DNA from: Pirellulaceae bacterium
GTDB lineage: Bacteria; Planctomycetota; Planctomycetia; Pirellulales; Pirellulaceae
Direction of reading: 5' to 3'
NCBI GenBank assembly: GCA_016784735.1
Contig: JADHUC010000030.1
Coordinates: forward strand, 1 to 50,741
DNA length: 50,741 bases
Shown here: positions 25,939-35,202 of the stretch, one piece after another
Position numbering within the stretch: position 1 is the first letter of the stretch
How the letters are laid out: each line of letters starts with the position of its first letter
Position numbers and translations under genes: made by a program
The notes under the pieces: model-generated
Seen by the model: only the letters and a program-made list of their open reading frames with translations
The model's database searches: none
Told to the model about the DNA's origin: nothing

Positions 25939-27776
25939 TGAGCGACGAGTTGCTGCCGTACTACAACCGGGAACTCGCGTTTATCCGTAATATGGGCGCG
26001 GAGTTTGCCGAGGCCCATCCCAAGATTGCCGGCCGGCTGCGCATGGCGGCCGAAGGTACCACAGATCCCCACGTAGACCGAATGATCGAGGCGTTCGCCT
26101 ACTTGAACGCTCGCACACGGCACAAATTGGACGACGATTTTCCGGAAGTCTCCGAGTCTCTGTTGGGCGTGCTGTACCCGCACTATCTGGCCCCGATCCC
26201 TTCCATGTCGATCGTCCAGTTCGTGCTGGATCGCCAACAGGGCGAGCTAACGACCGGCTACCGGATCGAGCGAGGATCCACGATCGAATCGGAACCGATC
26301 GAAGGCCAGCCATGCCGGTTCCGCACGTGCTATCCCGTGACATTGTTTCCCGTCGAGTTGAAGCTGGCCGAATTGCGAGGGCAGCCGTTCACGGCCCCGT
26401 CCGTCCGATTCGTAGGTGATTCGCTGGCCGTTTTGCGGCTCCAGTTGAAATGTTTTTCCGATAAGGTCACCTTCGCCCAACTGTCCCCTGGCTCGCTCCG
26501 CTTCTTTCTCAAAGGTCAGTCGCAGTACATCTACGACCTTTACGAGCTGATCCTGAACGACACGATCGGAGTCGCCCTGGCCAACTCGCCCGGCGACAGC
26601 GAGCCTGTCGTGCTGAGCAAAGACTGTGTAAAGCCTGTGGGCTTCCAGCCCGACGAAGGCATGCTGGATTATTCGCTGCGGTCCTCCTGGGGATACCGCC
26701 TGCTGTCCGAGTACTTTGCCTTTCCCGAGAAGTTTCTTTTCTTCGATCTGGTTGATCTGGACGAGAAAACGCTGTCCAAGATCGGAAACACCCTGGAGTT
26801 GTTCCTGTACGTCAAACGGCACTCGACCGATCTGGAGAAAAACGTCAATCGGGACACATTTCAGCTTGGCTGCTGTCCCATGGTGAATCTGTTCAGGCAG
26901 CGAGCCGAACCGATTCAGTTGACCCATGCGCATACTGAATATCGCGTCGTTCCAGACGCTCGCCGGCCCCTGGCCCACGAAGTGTATTCCGTCGACCAGG
27001 TCGTCGCTACGTCGCCCGACAACGAGGAGCAGAAGTTCCTGCCGTTCTACTCCATCAAACATGGCCAGGACGTTCGGGACCAACGATTCTTCTGGCACGC
27101 GACGCGCCAGCCGGCGGGATACTCCGGGGGACAGGTGGACGATGGCACAGAGGTGTTCCTGTCAATCGTCGATTTGGATTTTCAGCCGTCGGCCCCCGCC
27201 GAATGGACGATCGACGTGGAAACGACATGCTTGAACCGGGATTTGCCACGTCGCCTGCCGTTCGGCGGCGGCCAACCGCATCTTCAGCTTTCCACTGGCG
27301 GGCCGATATCGAAAATCGCCTGCCTGACCGCCCCCACGCGAACTCGGCGGCCGTCGTTGCGGCACGGCACCGTCTGGCGTTTGATCTCGCACCTGTCATT
27401 GAATCACCTGTCGCTGGTCGACTACGAGGACGGGGCCGACGCGCTGCGCGAGATTCTGAAGTTGTACGATTTCGCTGACTCGGCCGAAACGCGGGCGACG
27501 ATCGACGGCATCATCGGCGTTACCAGTCGCCGTGTCGTGGGACGAGCCGGTGGGCCTGTATCGGCTGGTTTTTGCCGCGGAGTGGAAGTGACACTGAAGT
27601 TCGACGAAGAGCGATTCACGGGCGGAGGCATGTTTCTGTTTGCCAGCGTCCTGGAACGCTTCTTGGGCCTGTACAGTTCAGTCAATTCCTTTACCAAGAC
27701 AGTTGCTGCGACCAACAAGCGAGAGGAACCACTTCGTAAATGGCCGCCACGAGCGGGCGAAAAGGTGCTTCTGTAA
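25938..27776 (+). CDS. tssF: Type VI secretion baseplate protein TssF (VasA/ImpG)
   Basis: This 612-residue protein starts with ELLPYYNRELAFIRNMGAEF and continues HPKIAGRLRMAA and VDRMIEAFAYLNARTRHKLD, the highly conserved TssF N-terminus. Later family lines are FPEKFLFFDLVDL and, near the C-terminus, GGGMFLFASVLERFLGLYSS. TssF forms the baseplate wedge with TssG and TssE and contacts VgrG. The ATG overlaps the tssE stop with AAGGAGG upstream. The end overlaps the tssG start by 37 bases, which indicates translational coupling. Confidence 0.95.
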   Translation: MSDELLPYYNRELAFIRNMGAEFAEAHPKIAGRLRMAAEGTTDPHVDRMIEAFAYLNARTRHKLDDDFPEVSESLLGVLYPHYLAPIPSMSIVQFVLDRQQGELTTGYRIERGSTIESEPIEGQPCRFRTCYPVTLFPVELKLAELRGQPFTAPSVRFVGDSLAVLRLQLKCFSDKVTFAQLSPGSLRFFLKGQSQYIYDLYELILNDTIGVALANSPGDSEPVVLSKDCVKPVGFQPDEGMLDYSLRSSWGYRLLSEYFAFPEKFLFFDLVDLDEKTLSKIGNTLELFLYVKRHSTDLEKNVNRDTFQLGCCPMVNLFRQRAEPIQLTHAHTEYRVVPDARRPLAHEVYSVDQVVATSPDNEEQKFLPFYSIKHGQDVRDQRFFWHATRQPAGYSGGQVDDGTEVFLSIVDLDFQPSAPAEWTIDVETTCLNRDLPRRLPFGGGQPHLQLSTGGPISKIACLTAPTRTRRPSLRHGTVWRLISHLSLNHLSLVDYEDGADALREILKLYDFADSAETRATIDGIIGVTSRRVVGRAGGPVSAGFCRGVEVTLKFDEERFTGGGMFLFASVLERFLGLYSSVNSFTKTVAATNKREEPLRKWPPRAGEKVLL

Positions 27777-28852
27777 CCGAACGCCTTGCCGCCGAACCCC
27801 ACAAGTTCGATTTCTTCCAGGCAGTTCGACTGCTGGAGCACATCGCCCGAGAGCGATCGAAGGGCGATCCGGACAAAGCGCGCGTTCCTGTAGGCGACGA
27901 CGGTCCTCCGCGGCACGAGACCGTGCGATTCCGCGCGTTCCCATCGCACACGTTTCCTTCCAGCGAGATCACTTCGCTGACGTTTTCGGAAGAAGATCCG
28001 TCCGATGAAGCAAAGCCATCGCTGGCCGATATGGTCGTCACATTCTTGGGCTTGACGGGGCCAAGCGGCGTCTTGCCGCAACACTACACCCAGTTGGTCA
28101 TCGACCGGATTCGCCAGAAGGATGATTCCCTGCGCGACTTCCTGGACTTGTTCAATCACCGGACTGTCTCGCTGTTTTTCCGAGCCTGGGAAAAGTACCG
28201 ATTGCCGGCGGCCTTCGAGCGATCGGCAGTGGATCCATCCGCGGGCGCGGAGGATCCGTTTACTCGTTGCCTGTACTCGCTGGTGGGCCTTGGCACGGAT
28301 CGTGTGCGGAGTCGACTGGCAGTGACCGATCCGGCATTCTTGTACTTCTCCGGCCATTTCTCTCACCATCCGCGCACCGTGACGGGCCTGGAGTGTATAA
28401 TCGCCGACTACTTCGAGCTGCCGGTCGACGTGCTGCAATTCCAGGGGCAATGGTTGTACTTGAGTTTAGACGACCAGTCGTGTACGCCATCGGCGATCGA
28501 GCCGGATGGGCGTAACTGCCAACTGGGCTTCAACGTCGTGGTCGGCGAGCGAGTGTGGAGCGTCGAGAACAAGTTCCGCGTGCGACTGGGACCGGTGGGA
28601 TACGAACAGTTCTGCAGGTTCACGCCGATGGGCGAGGGCCTGATGCCGCTTTGCCAGCTCGTCAGATCGTACGTCGGCCCCGAATTCGACTTCGACATTC
28701 AACCCGTGCTGCGAGCGCAAGAGGCTCCCGAGTGCAAGATTGGCGGAGACATCATGGCAGGCTCGCGGCTCGGATGGAATACGTGGTTGCGTAGCAAACC
28801 CTTACCCAAAGACGCGGATGAAGCCGTCTTCGTAAACGAAGGATATCCCTGA
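27740..28852 (+). CDS. tssG: Type VI secretion baseplate protein TssG (VasB/ImpH)
   Basis: A 370-residue protein with ERLAAEPHKFDFFQAVRLLE at its N-terminus, followed by LTGPSGVLPQHYTQLVIDRI, DLFNHRTVSLFFRAWEKYR and ECIIADYFELPVDVLQF, all TssG hallmarks. TssG completes the TssF2-TssG wedge. It begins inside the last codons of tssF. A GTAG-footed repeat pair separates it from clpV, so clpV may be transcribed separately or the transcript may be processed at the hairpins. Confidence 0.95.
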   Translation: MAATSGRKGASVTERLAAEPHKFDFFQAVRLLEHIARERSKGDPDKARVPVGDDGPPRHETVRFRAFPSHTFPSSEITSLTFSEEDPSDEAKPSLADMVVTFLGLTGPSGVLPQHYTQLVIDRIRQKDDSLRDFLDLFNHRTVSLFFRAWEKYRLPAAFERSAVDPSAGAEDPFTRCLYSLVGLGTDRVRSRLAVTDPAFLYFSGHFSHHPRTVTGLECIIADYFELPVDVLQFQGQWLYLSLDDQSCTPSAIEPDGRNCQLGFNVVVGERVWSVENKFRVRLGPVGYEQFCRFTPMGEGLMPLCQLVRSYVGPEFDFDIQPVLRAQEAPECKIGGDIMAGSRLGWNTWLRSKPLPKDADEAVFVNEGYP

Positions 28853-28862
28853 TGTCCGCCCA

Positions 28863-28955
28863 GTAGGTCCCGTCTGCCGGACGGGACCTGAGAGCATACG
28901 GGTCTTTGACAACGCGGATTACCGCATCAGGTCCCGTCCGGCAGCCGGGACCTAC
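28863..28955. repeat. REP-like hairpin pair with GTAG feet (AGGTCCCG family, copy 2)
   Basis: Left unit 28863-28889: GTAG foot, stem AGGTCCCGTC, loop TGCCG, stem GACGGGACCT (perfect). Right unit 28929-28955, read on the minus strand: AGGTCCCGGC, TGCCG, GACGGGACCT. It is the same family as 17903-18027 and lies between tssG and clpV. Confidence 0.88.
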
Positions 28956-28970
28956 TTCAGGTGAACCATC

Positions 28971-31706
28971 ATGGCACAAGTCAATTTGAAAGAACTGATC
29001 GGCAAACTAAACGAAACCTGTCGGCGATCGCTGGAAGGAGCCGCCGGGCTGTGCCTTTCGCGCACCAATTACAACGTCGAGATCGAGCACTGGCTGCTGA
29101 AACTGCTGGAAGTCCCGAATACGGATACGGCAGTCCTGCTGCGCCACTTTGGCATCGACACGTCGCGTCTGGCGGCAGATCTGACCAAAGTGATCGACCG
29201 CCTGAAGACTGGCAACGCCCGGCCGCCGGCGTTAAGCCAAAACGTCGTCGACCTCGTGCGAGAAGGATGGCTGCTGGGTTCGGTGGATTACGGCGAACGC
29301 GCAGTGCGGTCCGGCCACGTGCTGTGCGCCCTGTTGGTCCACGATCCGCTGGCCCGTTGTGCCGCCGATGCGTCCGCCGAATTCGAAAAAATCTCCGTCG
29401 AACTGCTCCGCAAGAACCTCGCGACATTGGTCGCTGACACCGACGAGGCCGGGCAGCCTGCGGAGACGGCTCCTGCGGGCGCACCACCGCGTCCGGGCGC
29501 TCCGACCGGACCGACTAAGACACCGTCTTTGGACCAGTACACGATCGACTTGACGGCCCGCGCCGCGGCTGGCGACATCGACCCCGTATTGGGCCGGGAC
29601 GCGGAAATCCGGCAAATCATCGACATCCTGACCCGGCGCCGGCAGAACAATCCGATCCTGACGGGCGAAGCCGGTGTGGGCAAGACGGCCGTTGCCGAAG
29701 GCTTCGCGTTGCGTATTGCGGCTGGCGACATACCTCCGTCGATCGAGAACGTCTCCGTCCGCACACTCGACTTAGGGTTGCTCCAGGCTGGCGCCGGTGT
29801 GAAAGGCGAGTTCGAAAACCGGCTGAAGTCGGTCATTCAAGAGGTAAAAAGCTCGCCCACGCCGATCATTCTGTTCATCGACGAGGCGCACAACATGATC
29901 GGCGCAGGCGGCGGTGCCGGACAAAGCGACGCCGCCAACTTGCTCAAACCGGCACTGGCTCGCGGTGAGTTGCGTACAATCGCCGCCACCACCTGGGCAG
30001 AATACAAGAAGTACTTCGAAAAGGACGCCGCGCTGGCCCGCCGCTTTCAGGTGGTCAAAATCGAAGAACCCGACGAGAAAGCCGCTGCCGAAATGATGCG
30101 CGGATTGGTCTCAACATTGGAAGAGCACCACGATGTTCGCATCCTCAATGAAGCCGTCGTCGACGCGGTTAAGCTGTCGCACCGATACATCTCAGGCCGC
30201 CAACTGCCCGACAAGTCGGTCAGTCTGCTGGACACCACCTGCGCCCGCATCGGGCTCAGCCAGTCGGCTACACCGCCGCCGATCGAAGATGCCAAGCGTC
30301 GTATCGAACAACTGGCCGTGTCCATCGGCATCCTCCAACGAGAACAGGACGCCGGCACCGATCACGCCGAGCAGTTGACGGAACTCAGCCAGCAGAAAGA
30401 GGCGGCCGAGGTCGAGCTTGAGAAATTGAACGAGCAATGGAAGAAGGAAAAGGAACTGGTTGATAAGATACGGCAGTTGCACGACGGGTTGCAGGGCGGC
30501 AAGACGGACGGAGAAAAGGCGGACCAACCGGCTGAGGCGAGTGAACCGACGCCGAAGGCCAAGGCGGCAGAAGAGCTCTCGGAGGAAGAACGCGAGCAAC
30601 TCCGCGAGTACCTCCGTGAGGGACTCCGCGGCAAACTCGCGACGGCCGAGGCAGAATTGATCGAGTTGCAGGGCGAGAATCCCTTAGTGCATCCATGCGT
30701 CAATTCGCAGGCCGTCGCGGAAACCGTCGCCGGTTGGACCGGCATCCCCGTGGGACGTATGGTGGCCGATGAGATCAAGACGGTTCTCGACTTGAAGAAA
30801 CTCATGGAGGAGTCGATCGTCGGCCAGTCCCATGCCTTGGATCGGATTTCCCAGAGCATTCGCACATCACGCGCCAACCTGGCCGACCCCGGTCAGCCGA
30901 TCGGCGTTTTTCTGCTCGCCGGCACCAGCGGCGTCGGCAAGACCGAGACGGCCATCACACTGGCGAACCTGCTGTACGGCGGCGAGCAGAACATGACGAC
31001 AATCAACATGTCCGAGTTCAAGGAAGAACACAAGGTCTCGTTGCTGATGGGATCGCCTCCAGGCTACGTCGGATACGGCGAGGGCGGTGTATTGACCGAA
31101 GCCGTACGGCGCAAACCGTACAGCGTCGTCTTGCTGGACGAAATGGAGAAGGCCCATTCGGGTGTGCAAGACATCTTCTACCAGGTGTTCGACAAGGGAA
31201 CGATGAAGGACGGCGAAGGCCGCGACATCGACTTCAAGAACACCGTCATTATGATGACCACCAACGCGGGCACGGATTTCATCAAAAGCCTCTGCGGCGA
31301 CCCCGACACCATGCCCGATCCGGATGGTTTTATCGAAGCCGTGTTTCCGGAACTTTTGAAGACGTTCAAGCCGGCGTTTCTCGGCCGTCTGACGATCGTG
31401 CCGTACTATCCGCTCAGCGACGACGTGATGAAGAAGATCATCAAGCTGAAGCTCGGCAAGGTCGCCCGCCGCATCGGGGAGCACTACCGGGCCGCATTCA
31501 GCTACACGCCGGAACTGGTCGAAAGCATCTCGGAACGCTGCACGGAAGTGGACACCGGTGCGCGCAACGTGGATCACATTCTGACGCGCACACTCCTACC
31601 CGAGTTGTCCGCCGAATTCCTCGCTCGCATGGCCGAAGGCGAAACGATCAACGCAGTGGAACTCTCCGTCGATGATGACGGTCAGTTCCAGTACAACATC
31701 TCCTGA
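28971..31706 (+). CDS. clpV: Type VI secretion AAA+ ATPase ClpV (TssH)
   Basis: This 911-residue Clp/Hsp100 ATPase carries an N-terminal Clp_N domain (about 1-155), NBD1 with Walker A GEAGVGKT (about 232-239) and Walker B LFIDEAH, a middle coiled coil (about 440-560, Lys/Glu-rich), and NBD2 with Walker A GTSGVGKT (about 650-657) and VLLDEMEKAH. The N-domain and the ETVAGWTGIPVGRMV line are of ClpV type rather than ClpB type. ClpV disassembles the contracted TssB/TssC sheath using ATP. Both ATPase sites look intact. It closes the T6SS run; no T6SS gene follows in the window. Confidence 0.95.
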   Translation: MAQVNLKELIGKLNETCRRSLEGAAGLCLSRTNYNVEIEHWLLKLLEVPNTDTAVLLRHFGIDTSRLAADLTKVIDRLKTGNARPPALSQNVVDLVREGWLLGSVDYGERAVRSGHVLCALLVHDPLARCAADASAEFEKISVELLRKNLATLVADTDEAGQPAETAPAGAPPRPGAPTGPTKTPSLDQYTIDLTARAAAGDIDPVLGRDAEIRQIIDILTRRRQNNPILTGEAGVGKTAVAEGFALRIAAGDIPPSIENVSVRTLDLGLLQAGAGVKGEFENRLKSVIQEVKSSPTPIILFIDEAHNMIGAGGGAGQSDAANLLKPALARGELRTIAATTWAEYKKYFEKDAALARRFQVVKIEEPDEKAAAEMMRGLVSTLEEHHDVRILNEAVVDAVKLSHRYISGRQLPDKSVSLLDTTCARIGLSQSATPPPIEDAKRRIEQLAVSIGILQREQDAGTDHAEQLTELSQQKEAAEVELEKLNEQWKKEKELVDKIRQLHDGLQGGKTDGEKADQPAEASEPTPKAKAAEELSEEEREQLREYLREGLRGKLATAEAELIELQGENPLVHPCVNSQAVAETVAGWTGIPVGRMVADEIKTVLDLKKLMEESIVGQSHALDRISQSIRTSRANLADPGQPIGVFLLAGTSGVGKTETAITLANLLYGGEQNMTTINMSEFKEEHKVSLLMGSPPGYVGYGEGGVLTEAVRRKPYSVVLLDEMEKAHSGVQDIFYQVFDKGTMKDGEGRDIDFKNTVIMMTTNAGTDFIKSLCGDPDTMPDPDGFIEAVFPELLKTFKPAFLGRLTIVPYYPLSDDVMKKIIKLKLGKVARRIGEHYRAAFSYTPELVESISERCTEVDTGARNVDHILTRTLLPELSAEFLARMAEGETINAVELSVDDDGQFQYNIS

Positions 31707-32013
31707 CCCGGCCTTCACGCATTCCGTGGGCAGGCAATACAGCATACACGTCAACGATCAATGGCGAGTCTGCTGCCGCCGGGAGGCGATCGCGTATTCC
31801 AATGAATTCAACGTCGCTCTGCGCCATTCCCGGCGGGTCAAGGGCGCAGACGAAGAACGTTCGACCGAAGACGTGATCTGGCAGAATGATTCAAGTATCG
31901 TCGCCGACAGCGGCGCGCTACATCGAAGTAGCCGGGTTGAAAAATACGGGCATAACGGTAAGAAATGATAGGAGCAAACGTAAGACGCCTTGAAACACTT
32001 CGGAGCAATTGGA
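31707..32013. other. Gene-free gap between clpV and the nifU-like gene
   Basis: This gap of about 300 bases has no intact gene. Its first part carries a relic of a HigB-type toxin (see 31720-31800). The rest shows nothing recognisable, apart from the GGAG-containing leader just before the nifU-like start at 32014. Confidence 0.5.
31720..31800 (+). pseudogene. Relic of a HigB/RelE-type toxin gene
   Basis: In one frame the DNA reads GRQYSIHVNDQWRVCCRRE, almost identical to the conserved C-terminal core of HigB-like (RelE superfamily) toxins, QYSIRINDQWRICFRW. There is no toxin N-terminus upstream, because clpV runs up to 31706. The downstream reading frame does not continue into the usual YDVEF ending or a HigA antitoxin. 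I infer a decayed toxin-antitoxin remnant. Confidence 0.45.
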
Positions 32014-32991
32014 ATGGCCTGGGAATATAGCGAAAAAACTAAACAACTCTTCATGGACGCGGTTCACGGCAAGCCGGGCACTCATTTGGGCGAAGTCGAG
32101 GAACCCGACGGATTGGGCGAACACGGTTCGATTGCGTGTGGCGATGCCCTGCGTTTCACTTTCCGGGTGGACCGCCATCCCACGGATCCCACCCAGGATG
32201 TGATCACGGAGGCCCGCTATTTGACCTTTGGCTGCACGTCGGCGATCGCTGCGTCGGAAGCGTTGTGTATGCTGATCAAACAAGGGAAATTCACTCCGAT
32301 CGAAGCACTGAAGATCACGAACGCCGACATCGTCGACTATCTCGAAGGACTTCCGGAGCAGAAGATCCATTGCTCGGTGATGGGCGCCGAGGCATTGCAG
32401 GCGGCAGTATTCAACTGGGCACAGAAACGCGGTGTCGACTTGCAGCTTCTCGGCGTCGACATTCATGCCGACGAGCAGGAAGACGGGCGGATTGTCTGCA
32501 AGTGTTTTTCGCTGAGCGAGCCCTATTTAAGGAGAAAGATCACGGAGTTGGGGCTTAAGACGATCCCGGAGATCACCAATGCCATCAAGGCGGGCGGGGC
32601 GTGCATGTCGTGCCATCACGTGCCCGGCGGGCTTCAGGATCTTCTGAACGACATTTGGGGCGTCACCGACCGAGCGCCCGTCAGTCTGCCAGTCGTGACG
32701 GATGTGCCTGGCATGCCGACGACCGAGGTCGCGGCGACTTCCGGGCAGCCAGTGATTTCACCTTACCAGTTCGCCAAGAAAGTCGAGAAGGCCGTCGAGG
32801 AATACATCCGGCCCCAACTCCAAAGAGATGGCGGGGACGTGGAAATCGTCGATATCAAGGACTTGGTCATCTACTGCCGCTTCGCTGGGGCCTGTGCGAG
32901 TTGCGCGGGTGCGAACCAGACTTTGAAGATGTTGATTGAAAAGGGCCTGAAAGACCTCGTGGACGAACGAATCCGGGTGATTGGGATCTGA
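32014..32991 (+). CDS. nifU: NifU-type Fe-S cluster scaffold protein
   Basis: This 325-residue three-domain NifU has an N-terminal IscU-like scaffold with its three cysteines (SIACGDALRF, TFGCTSAIAASEAL, KIHCSVMGAEAL). The central BFD-like 2Fe-2S domain shows CKCFSLSEPYLRRKI plus GGACMSCHHVPGG. The C-terminal Nfu domain carries RFAGACASCAGANQTLKML. It assembles Fe-S clusters with sulfur from the NifS-like desulfurase encoded 43 bases downstream. ATG 32014 (GGAG upstream) is preferred over an upstream TTG. The full-length architecture is typical of nitrogen-fixation clusters, but no nif structural gene is present, so a housekeeping or anaerobic Fe-S role is more likely. Confidence 0.9.
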   Translation: MAWEYSEKTKQLFMDAVHGKPGTHLGEVEEPDGLGEHGSIACGDALRFTFRVDRHPTDPTQDVITEARYLTFGCTSAIAASEALCMLIKQGKFTPIEALKITNADIVDYLEGLPEQKIHCSVMGAEALQAAVFNWAQKRGVDLQLLGVDIHADEQEDGRIVCKCFSLSEPYLRRKITELGLKTIPEITNAIKAGGACMSCHHVPGGLQDLLNDIWGVTDRAPVSLPVVTDVPGMPTTEVAATSGQPVISPYQFAKKVEKAVEEYIRPQLQRDGGDVEIVDIKDLVIYCRFAGACASCAGANQTLKMLIEKGLKDLVDERIRVIGI

Positions 32992-33034
32992 ATGTCGCCA
33001 CGGCGACTCGCCTTGGGAGAGAGGAAATGCACCT

Positions 33035-34261
33035 ATGAGAATTGTCTATGCCGACAACAACGCCACGACACAAGTTGCACCGGAAGTGTACGAGGCGATG
33101 ATCCCGTTCTTTACGGAAAACTACTTCAACCCCAGCTCGATGTACGAACCGGCTCGCAGTACGGCGGAGGTGGTCGCGCGATCTCGCGAGGGAATTGCCC
33201 GGCATCTGGGGGCAGGCGACCCGAAGCAGATCCTGTTCACTTCATGCGCCAGCGAGAGCAACAACACGGCGATTCAAGGCGTGGTCAAAGCCAATCCGAC
33301 TCGGCGTCACATCATCACTACCTCGGTGGAACATCCAGCCGTGCTGGAAGTGTGCAGGGATATCGAGCGAGGCGGGTTCGACGTCACTTTTCTTTCAGTC
33401 GACCAAGACGGCAATCTGGATCTCCGTGAGTTCGTCCGAGCCTTGCGGCCCGACACACTGCTGGTCACCGTGATGCACGCCAACAACGAAACAGGCGTGA
33501 TCTTTCCCGTGGCGGAATTGGCTCGCATAACCAAGGAAACCGATTCGAAAATCGTATTTCATACGGATGCCACGCAGTCCATCGGAAAGCTGCCGATCGA
33601 CTTGCAGAGGGAATACCGGCACGTGGATCTTCTGTCTTTCTCCGGGCACAAGCTTCACGCGCCCAAGGGGATCGGTGCACTTTACATCCGGCGAGGCACA
33701 CCTTGCCGGCCACTGTTGATCGGCGGCCATCAGGAAGGCGGCCGTCGCGCAGGAACCGAAAATGTGCCCTACATCGTCGCGTTAGCCAAGGCGATGGATC
33801 TGGCCATGGCGAATCTGGACGAAGAGCAGACGAAAGTGCGGCAGCTTCGCGACCGACTGGAAACGTCCCTGGCGGAGAGAATCTCGCACATCCAGATCAA
33901 CGGCAAGGCTGCCCCGCGACTGCCAAATACATCGAACGTCTCGTGCTACTCCATCGAGGGCGAATCGATGCTGTTCGAACTGAGCGAATACGGGATCTGT
34001 GCCTCCAGCGGTTCAGCCTGTACCTCCGGCACGCTCGAACCCTCACACGTCTTGCGGGCTCTGAACGTGCCGTTCATGGCCGTACATGGCTCCATTCGCT
34101 TCAGCTTCAGTCGATACAACACCGACGATGACATCGATCGAATCATCGAAATCTTCCCAGAGATCGTAACCCGCCTGCGTAGGGCGTCGCCCTATTGGGA
34201 CGCCAAGACGAACATCCCGAGACAGAGCGCGGAAGACACGGTCCATGCCAAGAATTCGTGA
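33035..34261 (+). CDS. nifS: NifS-type cysteine desulfurase
   Basis: This 408-residue class-V aminotransferase-fold, PLP-dependent enzyme starts MRIVYADNNATTQVAPEV. The PLP lysine is K206 in SFSGHKLHAPKGIG, and the catalytic cysteine is C329 in SSGSACTSG; the short loop and SSGSAC form mark the NifS/IscS group. It converts cysteine to alanine and passes the sulfur to the NifU-like scaffold encoded just upstream. The ATG has GAGAGGAA 8 bases before it. It is convergent with the response regulator gene; the stops are 32 bases apart. Confidence 0.93.
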   Translation: MRIVYADNNATTQVAPEVYEAMIPFFTENYFNPSSMYEPARSTAEVVARSREGIARHLGAGDPKQILFTSCASESNNTAIQGVVKANPTRRHIITTSVEHPAVLEVCRDIERGGFDVTFLSVDQDGNLDLREFVRALRPDTLLVTVMHANNETGVIFPVAELARITKETDSKIVFHTDATQSIGKLPIDLQREYRHVDLLSFSGHKLHAPKGIGALYIRRGTPCRPLLIGGHQEGGRRAGTENVPYIVALAKAMDLAMANLDEEQTKVRQLRDRLETSLAERISHIQINGKAAPRLPNTSNVSCYSIEGESMLFELSEYGICASSGSACTSGTLEPSHVLRALNVPFMAVHGSIRFSFSRYNTDDDIDRIIEIFPEIVTRLRRASPYWDAKTNIPRQSAEDTVHAKNS

Positions 34262-34293
34262 ACGGCTGGTCGTCCGTCGTTCTCGGAAGAAGC

Positions 34294-35202
34294 TCAGCAG
34301 TTGTCGTTCACACATGGACCGCTATCGCGTTGATCATACCGTTCGAGCTTGGTGTTTGCCATCAACAACTCCTCGCAGACCTTTGACAACCGACAGTGGA
34401 CTTGCACCTTCGAGCGAAGCTCGTGGGGATCGAATGGTTTGACGACGTAGTCGTCGGCCCCGGCCTTGTATCCCTGGAGTCGTTCCTCGGTCGATCCCTT
34501 TGCAGAGACAAGGATCACTTGAATGAAGTCCCCGGCCACACTCGACTTGATGCGATTGCACACCTCGTAGCCGTCGACGGCAGGCATCACGATGTCGAGC
34601 AGAACCACATTAGGCCTGAAGTCGTCGAGCAGCGTAAGGCACTCCAGTCCATCCGTGGCGGCAGCCAGTTTGTAGTCCTTGCGGAAAATCATGGTTAGCA
34701 TGTCTCGACTGGTCGGACAGTCGTCAACGATCATGACTCGATTGGATTTTTTCGATTCCGCCGGACGCTGGTTTGATCCACCGCGCGAGCGATCGGGACT
34801 ACCGGTGCACGAATGGCCCCGTCCGGTCTGCATCGCAACTTCGATCGCGGCGACCATGTCGGTCAAGACGAAGGGTTTCGCGAACACTTCGGTCAGCCCC
34901 AGCTCGGCACGTACCTGCGAGAGATGCGGCCCCTCTGGCTCGGCGGTCATCAACATAAGAGGGACACCGGCCAAACGCTCTTCTTGGCGAAATCGACGGC
35001 ACAATTCGATCCCGCTCATTCCCGGCAAACGGTTGCCGGTGATCACGACATCGAAATCGATCCGCTGGGCCAGTTCCCAGGCCCTTCGTCCGTCGGCGGC
35101 AACGGTCACCTGAATGCCCGCGTTTTGAAGACGGAATCGGGCAATCTCTCGGAAGACGCAATCGTCTTCGACCAGTAGAATTTGGGGCTCGCGATACGGC
35201 AT
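34294..35202 (-). CDS. Response regulator with two receiver domains, the first lacking its phospho-acceptor
   Basis: From ATG 35202 the protein is 302 residues: receiver 1 (about 5-125), linker, receiver 2 (about 153-280), and no DNA-binding or enzymatic output domain. Receiver 2 is complete, with VMIVDDCP, the acceptor D203 in VVLLDIVMP, and the Lys in DDYVVKPFD. Receiver 1 keeps LLVEDDCVF and FAKPF but has VVITGNRLP, with G56 where the phosphorylated Asp should be. It presumably receives phosphate only on the second domain and acts by protein contact. No histidine kinase lies nearby. An upstream TTG start is possible but less likely. Confidence 0.85.
   Translation of the reverse strand: MPYREPQILLVEDDCVFREIARFRLQNAGIQVTVAADGRRAWELAQRIDFDVVITGNRLPGMSGIELCRRFRQEERLAGVPLMLMTAEPEGPHLSQVRAELGLTEVFAKPFVLTDMVAAIEVAMQTGRGHSCTGSPDRSRGGSNQRPAESKKSNRVMIVDDCPTSRDMLTMIFRKDYKLAAATDGLECLTLLDDFRPNVVLLDIVMPAVDGYEVCNRIKSSVAGDFIQVILVSAKGSTEERLQGYKAGADDYVVKPFDPHELRSKVQVHCRLSKVCEELLMANTKLERYDQRDSGPCVNDNC

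Noticed and set aside
32014-34261. Nitrogen-fixation cluster
   Set aside because: Only NifU/NifS-type genes are present, with no nifH, nifD, nifK or accessory genes; a general Fe-S role explains them.
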